From: Branchiostoma floridae
Lineage: Eukaryota > Chordata > Leptocardii > Amphioxiformes > Branchiostomatidae
Reading direction: 5' to 3'
DNA: 29,894 nt
Assembly (NCBI RefSeq): GCF_000003815.2
Contig: NC_049993.1
Span: 4,608,443-4,638,336 of the forward strand
Part shown: piece by piece, positions 1 to 9,600 of the stretch
Layout: every line of letters begins with the position of its first letter
Position numbering within the stretch: the first letter of the stretch is position 1
Translations under genes and position numbers: made by a program
Notes under the pieces: model-generated
Told to the model about the DNA's origin: nothing
Seen by the model: the letters and a program-made list of their open reading frames with translations, nothing else
The model's database searches: none

Positions 1-69
1 CGGAGCCTAAACCTCTGCTTGGAGCGTAACAATGTGCCCCCTAACAGTGACTTTCAAACCTGTCCACAG
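1..69 (+). other. Intron end before first visible DCAF15 exon
   Basis: The stretch ends in a pyrimidine-containing acceptor, tgtccacag, at 61-69. The reading frame runs open into it, but the family alignment starts at the YHHGANSDEKC segment after 70, so this is taken as intron. Confidence 0.6.
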
Positions 70-3000
70 TTACCACCATGGGGCCAACAGTGATGAGAAG
101 TGCTTGTGTTACCTGACAGTCACAGCTGTTCCACCTGTGGCACCCTGTGAGGACTGCATGCAGCTGCCTCAGCACCTGGACCCACCAGGTGAGCACCTGT
201 GTTACTTTTGTAAGCTTTTCTAGAAACAGTTGGAAGGTCTTTCATCAGCATCTATAACTGGAGCCAGGATTGAAATATTTCATTAATTTCTTAAAGTTTG
301 ATAGGTGACAGTGTTACTATATTATACATACATACATGTACATACATGTTTTGTGTTAGTCTCCATTACTAGTATCCTTAACTATTAGTATTCTGCACAG
401 ATTCGAAATATAACTGTTTGTCTGAATTGTTGATGGCTAGATATACCATTACTGATATATTGTGGCTTGGTAGTAATGATTTGAGTGAACAACTGTTCTG
501 ATTATAATTTGTAATTATATACATGTATATTGACTGATCTGAAGGTGTCATGAAGTCTGACCAAAGTTGGAAGATGTCATTGTAAGATTCCTTAATCTGA
601 GACATTTTTTTAAAGAAAGTTCACTGTTTACTCTGCCTTTTCAGAACCTGAGGATTCTCTCAGCACCCCCCTCCCCCTACGGTGCCTGCGACACAGCTTT
701 ACGCTCCATACCAAGTATGAGCTGGCCCCACCGTTCCCACCCTTCCACCCCAAGGTCAGCCTCAAGCTGGATGGAGTCATCGTCCTCAATACTGCCGACT
801 CCCTGGTCGCACTGTCAATCAAAACCGGAGGGGAGGAACAGTCCATTCATGTAGGAGGGGGAGATATAGAACAGTCCAATGACAGTAGAGGGGGAGACAG
901 GGAACAGTCCATTCATGTAGGAGGGGGAGATATAGAACAGTCCATTGATAGCAGAGGGGGAGACAGGGAACAGTCCTTTCATGTAGGAGGGGGAGATATA
1001 GAACAGTCCATTGATAGCAGAGGGGGAGACAGGGAACAGTCCATTCACATCGGAGGGGGAGATATAGAACAGTCCATTGACAGTAGAGGGGGAGACAGGG
1101 AACAGTCCATTCATGTAGGAGGGGGAGATATAGAACAGTGCATTGATAGCAGAGGGGGAGACAGGGAACAGTCCTTTCATGTAGGAGGGGGAGATAGAGA
1201 ACAGTCCATTGATAGCAGAGGGGGAGACAGGGAACAGTCCATTCACATCGGAGGGGGAGATATAGAACAGTCCATTGATAGCAGAGGGGGAGACAGGGAA
1301 CAGGAGATTATTTCTTCACCAGTTCTAAGAGTTGATGTCAAAATTGACTCAGAGCTACAGTGCAAGAACAGTTCAGCAACAACAAGTATGGACCAAGTTT
1401 CATCTTCTGATGACCATCTGGAAATGCAGAGCTCAAGCACTAACGAGTCTTATGTTTTTGACATGAGAGTATGCTCAGGGAATCAAGGATATGTCAAGGA
1501 TAAAGACAATGTGAAGACAGATTCATGTTTCACAGACACGTATGGCAAGTGTAACACTTATGCTGCTGATCACAGCTCTGCAGATGATGTATCAGGTGTC
1601 GCACATGCTGGCTGTTTCATCACAGGTGCAAACAGCTGTAACACCTGTATAAACAGTAGCAATGCTTCATCAAGTTCTGAATGTGCCAAATACCACCCTT
1701 GCTTCAGTACCAAAGAAAATAAAAACCAAAGTGAAGAAATTGCAAGATCAGATTCTGTCCAAGGAGGAATTGTTATCTGTAGGGAGGGAGATTCCCTTTC
1801 AGATACTATTAATGTGAACACTGCTGTTCAAGGATCAAGTATAGTACAAACAGCACAGAAAACAGTCACACCATCCACAGACAGCACACCACTGGACAGC
1901 AAGATTATGAAAGATTCTGATGCTTTTAACAGCAGCTGCAGGAACAGCACAGCCCTGCACATAAAGACTCCTGAAGGTCATGGTCAGCCATCTGATCTAC
2001 TGTCTGCTGCCTCTGATCATGACAGCAGTTCCTTGGACAGCACAGCTCTACACAAGAAGACTCCACAAGGTTTAAAACTGTTGACAGATATGCTGTCTGC
2101 TGCTTCTGACAGCACCACCAGGCACAGCACAACTGGAGACAGCAGGACTCCTGAAGGTCATGTCCAGCCATCAGATCTACTATCTGCTGCCTCGAACAGC
2201 AGTTCCTTGGACAGCACAGCTCTACATAGGAAGACTCCACAAGGTTTAAAACTGTTGACAGATATGCTGTCTGCTGCTTCTGACAGCACCACCAGGCACA
2301 GCACAACTGGAGACAGCAGGACTCCTGAAGGTCATGCCCAGCCATCAGATCTACTATCTGCTGCCTCTGACAGCAGTTCGTGGGACAGTACAGTGCTAGA
2401 CTGCAACAGGTCGCCATGTTTCACCTTCACCAGGAGACAGTTTGTGTACAGCACAACTGAGGGTGGAGGTCATTTGGAAGATACAGGTCAGCTGAGCACT
2501 AGCGGTATTACAGTAAAAAACATAAGATAGTGTCTTGTGTCGCAAAGTATAGAAAGACTCTGCATTACTGCCGCATTAGGTACAGTATTTTTAAGCTTAG
2601 CAGTAAGCACTCAAGTTGGATTTGAAAAAGGATGAATTTTTGGCTTTATAATTGTTATAAAGGCTATTTTTTTTAAATGAAAGACTAAGACTCTACATAA
2701 AAAAAAACAGGGGAAACTTAGTACACTGTAAAGGCAACAAAAAACTTGTGTGTACAATGTATGTTACACGTTTAAAAACAATTTTTTAGTGCTTTAAGCC
2801 TGATTGGCTACTTTGTTCCAGGAGAGAGTGGCAGTGAGTACCAGTCCATGCTCCCTCTGCAAGTACACGGAGCAGGATACTCCTCCATGAGGCTGTGTAT
2901 GGGGGAGGACATGCTGAGCACCTACTATGGGCAGGTACAGTGTTGGTATTCAGTCAGAATATGCAGGTGCCTGTTTACAGTATCAGAACAAGAAAGGATT

Positions 3001-6000
3001 TTGTAAAATAAAAAAGTGTAGTACTCCCTGTTTTCTTTTTATATTTGTGTTCATAGTCATTGTATTTTCAACTACTAGCAAAATTAGAAGTTTCTGAAAT
3101 ATCATACATAACAGTGAAGATAACAAGTCTTTCAATTGACATACAGTAACTTAGAATACATATATATAATGATTAAAACTAATTGCGTTTTTTTGATTGT
3201 GCTAAATTGATTTAGCCTGGGTCATTGGAGGTGCAGGAGTTGCGAATGGATGCAGAACAGTTCATCTGTGACATGGCGCGGCAGGACGCTGACTGGGGAA
3301 ACAGATTCGTGGCCTTCACAGACTACGACATGCAGATCATTGACGTAAGAACGATAAATGATGAAAAAAACTTCTTTTGCCTTCCATACGCCAGAGTATA
3401 CAGATTAGAAAATACCTTTTGAAACTTTTCATTTACAGATACAGTGACCCTTAATCTACTTCACTTACATTTTATTTGTAGCTATGTTTCAGGATTCCCA
3501 ATACTGATGAATTATATGGAAGTGTGTAATGCAATGTTATGAATCAATGTCCTTCTATGCTCCCAATACTGAGTGGCAGGCTTTTAGCTAGGATTTTATA
3601 ATAGGGAGTCCAAACTTACTGGTGAGTCACGGTAAGTGACTATAGTAGGGGGGTCCGGGGGCATCTACCTTCCATGGTGCAGAGTTTTTGATGATTTTAA
3701 GTTAAAATAATGCATTCTAAGGTTTCCCAAGTGGCAAAAATACTGTTACAGAGGTTGCAGTAGAAGATTGTGACCACAGATGACCTGGTAGCATCCCTGG
3801 TCAATCAGAATTTCATGCTTGTCAGACGATTTTCTCCCCAGTATAGGGCGTCCAGGGGCATCAAATTTCTTGTTATTCTAAGAAAAGTGCGTCCAGATGA
3901 TACGTTGACGCATGCCTGGCTAAAAGCTTGCTGAGTGGTATAACCCTTGTCTGTAGGTTTGTCCTGACAGTAGACAGCTGGTAGTGCTGGTTCTAGCGTT
4001 GGTGAGAGCTCGGCCACACTATGGCAAGTAAGTACTACAGCTCCAAGTGTGCACCAATTACAATAATAAAGCCTCCTATAATAGTAATTCTTGGGTAGAC
4101 TTTTTACATGTATATTATCCAGACTATGCAAATACATAGTTTATGCAAATACATAAATTGATTTTTGACAGCAGTGAGAAAAAAGTACTTGAGTTGATCA
4201 TGTTTTTTCTTCCCCAAAAGCTGCATCCCCAAGTTGTACCAGACCAGCTTTACAGCAGCCTGGGACCTCAACACAGGTGTGTTTTCTTAGTTATTGATAG
4301 TTAATGAAGAAGTGTCAAAACTATGCACTTTATCCAAAAGATGTTTTGCATGTAAGCCATTTATGGTGGAACTTGTTATCACCAAGCACAGTAGGGGCAT
4401 CTTCTCTGGATAGTTTTAAAGAACGCTTGCAGATAGATGTGCAAAAGTTAGGTGTGACGGATCGTTCAGTGTAATATAACCAGCTGCTGCTGCACCGCGT
4501 GCCTGCGAACCTGGTGTGTTACTGTTACGCTGAAGGGCGGTTATACCGGCTATATAGATACAGATACAGATACAGATATGGTGTAGGAACTTTGTTGCAA
4601 GTTGCAGTTGTTTTTCTTGAAGGATGTTTTCTGAAAAAAAAGAGGCTAAATCCTCAATAAAGTTTCATCTACAACTGCCATAACACCCCTCTCTCAGAAA
4701 TAGTTCAGCTAGCTTACTTTTCAGACAGGATGATTAGCTTTTTTTAATGCAGAAAAAGGTCTCAGAGACCTGCTCATCAAAAATCAAGGGTTATTTTAGG
4801 AAAAAGCACTTTTAGACAAAAACACTTTTTTCAGGCCACCACCAGACAAGGGATATCCAGCCTCTACAGGAGTTTGATCAAGCACAACTCAGGTATCAGA
4901 AATACTTTCAGATACAGAGCAGTTAGCAATACTGTCAGCGATTTCAATCTAAAGTACTACTATCAACATTTTATGTACATTGTACTTTTAGACACTAAGA
5001 GCTGATGCAAGTTTGTTATTGCTATTGCTTCTTCTATGTTTGAGCACTTAGATATTGGACGGACATTTATACATATAAATCAATTAAAAACAAGCAGATT
5101 TGCTCTTTCACTGATCAGTTTTATTCAAGTCTTCTAACCGTCTAGCTGAGCCATTGAGACACTTCAGTTCAATTGTCATAAAAATTATCTTAATGTTTTA
5201 CCACTGGAATGTATTATCAGGTATGTTGCATCAGTAATACTAATATTGAAATACAATGTACCTGTACTGGAAACCCCCTGTAGGAAAGTGTGGAATCCCG
5301 GGCGTGCCATGTCCAGAAAGATGCAGCAGAGGTGGATGATACCACAGGGATATGCCAGAGGGGTGCATGTCATGACCAATGAAGCCGTGTTCAGAGGTTT
5401 GTAATGGAAGCAAAACTTTCAGCAGCATAAAATCAAGTTTCATATTAAGCCTCCAGCTTGTGTCTAGTTTCAACACTGGTCAGTGTTAGTATGACCAATA
5501 AAATATAATGTGTTTATACATAGTGTGTTTATATATAGCATAGACACAAGTCTCACAATAATCCAATATGTTGTGTTAATGTTTGGTATGATGTGTTCAT
5601 TTCTACCATGGGAGCAAAGCATTCATTCCAGAATTCAGAATAACAGATTGTTACTGTAACTTGGAAATTTAACCCCTGCAGTTTACACATAATGGAATGT
5701 AAATGGTACTTACATATACAGTCAAACCTGTATTAGGGGCCACCTCTACAGAGGGGCCACCTGTCCATAGTGGCCAACTTTTGTCGGTCCCTTGGGTATT
5801 TTATCTACAAGTTGCCACCTCTATACAGAGGCCACCTGTCTATAGTGGCCACATTTGTCCGGTCCCTTGAGTGGCCACTATAGACAGGTTTGACTGTATG
5901 CACACAACATGGGAACATTGGCACTCTGAAAGTGTAGTTAGTACAATTAGTGCACACTGTTTGTTTGTTGACATGTTTGTTTACTCCCTTGCAGGCCACA

Positions 6001-6065
6001 GTCTGTCCTTGCTGTGGGACTCCACCAACTGCATTGCCATTGTTCCAGGACGTCCAGGAAGATAA
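70..6065 (+). CDS. DCAF15: DCAF15-like substrate receptor of CUL4-DDB1 E3 ligase, 5'-partial, 9 visible coding exons
   Basis: Exons read from GT-AG borders with continuous phase: 70-188, 645 to 2504 (or 2486), 2822-2934, 3216-3344, 3957-4027, 4221-4276, 4835-4892, 5284-5396, 5995-6065 (TAA 6063-6065). About 862 residues are visible and the N-terminus lies outside the window. Recognition rests on several blocks shared in order with vertebrate DCAF15: CLRHSFTLHTKYELAPPFPP and VIVLNTADSLVAL in the N-terminal half, then DADWGNRFVAFTDYDMQIID, VCPDSRQLVVLVLALV, YQTSFTAAWDLNTG and VHVMTNEAVFRGHSL at the C-terminus. The family presents substrates to CRL4 ligases through DDB1/DDA1, and in humans it is the target of aryl-sulfonamide glues. 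Human DCAF15 is about 600 residues in all; the excess here lies in the linker of the second exon. The caspase gene ends tail to tail 544 bp downstream. The donor of the second exon is ambiguous (2486 or 2504, both phase 1). Confidence 0.93.
645..2504 (+). CDS. DCAF15: Giant DCAF15 exon encoding end of N-terminal domain plus expanded disordered linker
   Basis: The reading frame (codons at 647+3k) is open for about 1.86 kb. The first ~60 codons continue the conserved N-terminal domain up to VIVLNTADSLVALSIKTGG. From about 827 to about 2400 it encodes roughly 520 residues of low-complexity linker: a Gly/Asp/Gln tandem repeat (836-1303), a Ser/Asn/Cys-rich stretch (about 1430-1720), then a Ser/Thr-rich repeat (1942-2398). 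Conserved sequence resumes near FTFTRRQFVYS, which aligns with the family's NYTKLYYVLES segment. The human linker in this position is about 100 residues, so this one is several times longer. An open frame over this length, with both repeats in multiples of 3, argues that it is translated. No ATG is needed, because the exon is internal (acceptor ag at 643-644). Confidence 0.85.
836..1303 (+). repeat. In-frame coding minisatellite, 7 units of 66 bp (22 aa) inside DCAF15
   Basis: Seven near-identical 66-bp units encode the 22-residue unit GGGDIEQSIDSR + GGDREQSIHV, itself two related 33-bp halves. Units differ in order by the end of the second half (SIHV, SFHV, SIHI) and by synonymous codons (gac agt against gat agc). 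These variants recur every third unit, giving a 198-bp higher-order period. All changes keep the frame. The minus-strand frame is also open through the array, which is a by-product of the repeat. Confidence 0.93.
1942..2398 (+). repeat. Second in-frame coding repeat in DCAF15 linker, 174-180 bp period
   Basis: The peptide motif LLSAASD or MLSAASD occurs five times, alternating between two contexts: TPEGHxQPSDLLSAAS and TPQGLKLLTDMLSAASDSTT. The pair forms a 58-60 residue unit. The DNA mark actcctgaaggtcatg starts at 1967, 2147 and 2321, so the period is 180 then 174 bp. The 6-bp length difference is in frame. The repeat is unrelated in sequence to the 66-bp array upstream. Confidence 0.88.
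3577..3930 (-). mobile_element. hAT-like MITE copy 1, 354 bp, 8-bp target-site duplication
   Basis: The ends are caggcttttagc and gctaaaagcttg, imperfect terminal inverted repeats. The element is flanked by the direct repeat ctgagtgg (3569-3576 and 3931-3938), the 8-bp duplication typical of hAT transposons. It is the reverse complement of the copy at 6855-7208 and exactly the same length. It sits in the DCAF15 intron before the exon at 3957 and ends only 26 bp upstream of that exon. The open frame within it (SQACVNVSSGRTFLRITRNL) is matched in copy 2 but is too short for a transposase. Confidence 0.9.
4345..4578 (+). mobile_element. 5'-truncated non-LTR retrotransposon 3' end (CR1-like)
   Basis: A short open segment ends at the TAA 4472-4474 and reads HLWWNLLSPSTVGASSLDSF then KERLQIDVQKLGV. 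This resembles the extreme C-terminus of CR1/L2-type LINE reverse transcriptases (WNxLP...xSLxxFKxxL). It is followed by a short 3' UTR and a microsatellite tail of gatacа-type hexamers (about 4555-4578), as expected for a LINE 3' end. The 5' end is missing. It lies in the DCAF15 intron between exons 4221-4276 and 4835-4892. The clade name is inference. Confidence 0.6.
5719..5896. mobile_element. TA-flanked MITE with cagtcaaacc termini
   Basis: The terminal inverted repeats are cagtcaaacctgt and acaggtttgactg, each bordered by TA, the target duplication of Tc1/mariner-like elements. The interior has two related ~75-bp halves, each with ggccacct-like, tatagtggcca and gtcggtccctt or gtccggtccctt blocks. 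The element lies in the last DCAF15 intron, about 100 bp before the final exon. It has no coding capacity. Confidence 0.8.
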
Positions 6066-6609
6066 AAACCTGTACCCCCCCAGTCCCCTATCTGTTCTGT
6101 TAACATTTGTCCACTACCTGTCCGTACCCAATGGACAGTGTGTAGCAGGCTTTGGTCTGTCTGTGATTTTGTTCATGATTTAGTATCTAAAAGAAGATAG
6201 ACTAAAATGTTCCAATGTGTGCAAAGCACAAGAAGTTTGTCATTCAACTCCTGTTAAAATAACTCTTGTCAATTGGAAGGACATTTGTACAAGTTGATGT
6301 CTGGCTCTACATCTAGGTACATTTAGTATCCAATGATTATAAAAGAGTACCTAGAATTCTGTTCAGTTTTGGTTTGCAGCCCTGTAGCTCACGAAATATC
6401 ATTAAAATGTTACTTTTAAGTACTAGTCTGACTGTACAATGCCTTTGTTTCATATCATACAACAATGGCCTTTCAGAAAGTACCAATTGTGGCAGAAGGA
6501 ATCTGAGAAAAATTTGGCAGTTTCATTCTGTAAGATAGTCTGGTAATCCTAAAAATCTTAATTTAGAGTTCATTCAATGCCCCCCCACTCTGTGTTTGCT
6601 TTGCACAAG
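6066..6609. other. Intergenic tail-to-tail region between DCAF15 and caspase stops
   Basis: No coding signal is seen. It holds the 3' UTRs of the two converging genes. An ATTAAA near 6401 on the plus strand could serve DCAF15 as a polyadenylation signal; I see no AATAAA on either strand here. Confidence 0.5.
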
Positions 6610-9600
6610 TCAACGCTGACATTGAAGGAAGAGTTTTTTCCGGAGAAACACGCGCGTCTCCGCGGCCTGCTTGACTATGCACTGCGATCCGTCCACGTCT
6701 ATGTATGCGTTGCAGTTGGCCACCTCGTGTCGCACACGTGTGAAGAGTGTGTCAATGTCCTCTTCCTGACCGTGTGCATCAAACACCTTCACAACATTCT
6801 GTATCAGGACTGATCTGTAGAAAACAAAATATACAATCTCTATGTAACACTCAACAGGCTTTTAGCCAGGCATGCGTCAACGAGTCATCTGGACTCCCTT
6901 TTCTTAGAATAACAAGAAATTTGATGCCCCTGGACTCCCTATACTGGGGAGTAAATCCTCTTACAAGTATGAAATTCTGATTGACCAGGGATGCAACTAG
7001 GTCATCTGTGGTCACAGTCTTCTACTGTGACCTCTGGAGCAGTATTTTTGCATCTTAGGATACCTTAGAATGCACTGTTTTAACTTAAAATCATGAAAAA
7101 CTCTGCACCATGAAAGGTGGATGCCTCCGGACCCCCCTACAATAGTCACTTACCACGACTCACCAATAAGTTTGGACTCCCTATTATAAAATCCTAGCTA
7201 AAAGCCTGACACTCAATCATTGAATAGCTTATCTTACACTGGTTATGACAAGCCTATAATATACAATTTTACATTCACAGATAATATTCTCTGCTCTTTT
7301 TTAAGAAGCACCTCAGCAATATTAAAGCTAAAAAGGTTTAATATTCTGGATAAGGTAATCTGCATGATATTTATGTCTATTACACCATATTCCCACATTA
7401 ACATCATTAATATTATTTCATACTTTGCGCCGTTAAAAACAATGCAGAAACAAGCCGCACTAGGATTCCTTAAAAATTGGAGAAAAGAAATTGGCCTTGA
7501 TCCTGCGCACTGATTTTCATGGCATTCTCGCAGCACAGCGGCATCAAATTTTTGCTCTCATTTTCTATGTTGGTACAGTACAGCTTGTGGGTTTCACAGC
7601 ATATCATGGACACAATCACAGAGAATTTTTCGTGACCTCACGCAGGGAATGGAATTGATTTGCTGTCATCTAATCATGTAGACAAGTGCCAAGAAATTGA
7701 CTTTGACAATTAAAATTCTACAGCCCTGAGCAGGCACTAATATCGCTTAGGTTGTCTTAAACAGTTAAGCATGGGTTGACATCCCTTTCTAAGACTGTAA
7801 TGATCCTATCTGGTGGTATGGTTTTTCCCAAGAAACCGTAATGCCTCACCCCTCCAGACTGTGCCTGAGAGCCTTCCTGCCCTCGGCACAGGCAAACAGG
7901 ATGATGGAGTCAGAGTCTGTGGGCTGGAGGCTCTGTTCCACTTCCACCCAGTCTACCTGCAGCTGTGATACATAAACAAAGACTATACTTAAAGATGGTG
8001 CATTAAAACAGTAGCTGTAATACATGTTGCTAGCCTGAGTACCATCCTCAGTAGGGACCGCTGGATAAGTTAATCCTTATCGTGGCGCGTTGGTACACCC
8101 GATCCCTCGATCTCGGAAGTTAAGCAACGCGCGGTCCGGATAGTGCTTGGATGGGGGACCAACCAAGGACGTCCGGATTGCTGTAGCCTCACGAAGTTTT
8201 CCACGAAATCGTCTTCCGGGAGGGACGTAAAACGGGGGTCCCGTGCTCGAGGAGGTGCCTCGACCACGTTAAACAGCCTCATTACTCATACTTGGGGTAC
8301 CTACTGGCTGGCAAAATACACCAGATGATTATTATTATATTATTATCCCTTGCTAGAGGATTGAGCCAGCAGTCACTATGGAGGATGGTACTCAGTGGTC
8401 AGCAAGCAAAAGGATTGAGCCTGCTGTCACTACAGTGAATGGTACTCATGTTACTCCTTCTCTTGGCAACTAAAGCGAAAGGAATAATGTGCATATGACC
8501 TCTTGGCAATAATGATTTGATTAACCTGTGACTTTTGACCATTCAGATAGCTTGGGTCTAATGAGCTACAATGTACGTAATAAAACATGTTACTGATTAT
8601 GATTCGTGCTGGCGATAATAACATCAGAATGGACATTTTCTTTTCAATGCCTATCATGGAAGCTCTTTGGAATCAAGTTTGTATATGTTGTGGCTAGACA
8701 GGTTGGAGGAAGTTAGACTTTTCCACAGATCAAAGTAGACAGAAGAAGGGGGGGAAGACTCGTGGGGCCGAGTAGCACAGTGGTAGTGTATTCGGCCCGT
8801 GACCGAGACGTCGCCGGTTCGAATCCGCCTGCCGTGTTGCCGGTCTTGTGCCCTTGGGAAAGGCACTTTACACGACTTTCCTCACTTTACTCAAGTGAAA
8901 ATGAGTCGTCCCTCGGATAGGACGTTAAATGGAGGTCCCGTGTTTGGGGAGAGCCACACCCCGAGCACGTAAAAGAACCCGCCACATGTGCGATGGTGCG
9001 ATGTGGCGGATCAAGTCATTCAGGCCAAAATGGGGTAGGGAATTTTCCGAGCAGCCTCGTAACCCCTGCTTCGCCTATTGAGTCAGTGAAGTCAAGCTTG
9101 ATGTTTCTGACTTAGGGAGAAGAGATGCTGCTACATTTATCGCTATGGGCCGCTCTTCATCACCATGATGGTAACATCAGGCCCTACGAACATGATTTAG
9201 AAAAAAAAAAAAAAGAACTTACATCTTCATCATCGACCATCTCCTCACTGTCAGACACAGATGAGTCACTGTATTCATCTTCTGGACCATCGCCGGGTCG
9301 GGAAGCATCTGTTCGCCACCGCCCAAAGTCAAGCTCACCTGATCAGGTAAGATTACGAATTATGATTACAGATATATAAACTGACATCAATAGTGGTGTG
9401 CTTTGATTGAATTGGATGGAAAATGTTTGTTTTTTCTTCCCAGCTTCATCTTTTGTCCATTTTTACTGAAAAGACTTTGCAAGCATATAAGCTGTTGCAG
9501 CATTATATTGTAACTGAGACATATACTGTAAATGCATTTAAGTTCGTGGAAATTTAATGTCGCAGTAGCAGGAAAATGGACATTTCACGGTGACGAAAAC

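Noticed and set aside
815-1246. 143-codon minus-strand open frame of repeated SPSAINGLF units
   Set aside because: It is the reverse of the in-frame DCAF15 minisatellite; a 66-bp repeat without stops in this frame stays open automatically.
7220-7536. Overlapping ~97-codon frames on both strands in a caspase intron
   Set aside because: AT-rich sequence next to a MITE; neither frame shows domain features.
8078-8190. Functional 5S rRNA gene
   Set aside because: Several conserved 5S positions differ, no T-run terminator follows the 5S end, and the sequence continues into a SINE body and an (att)n tail.
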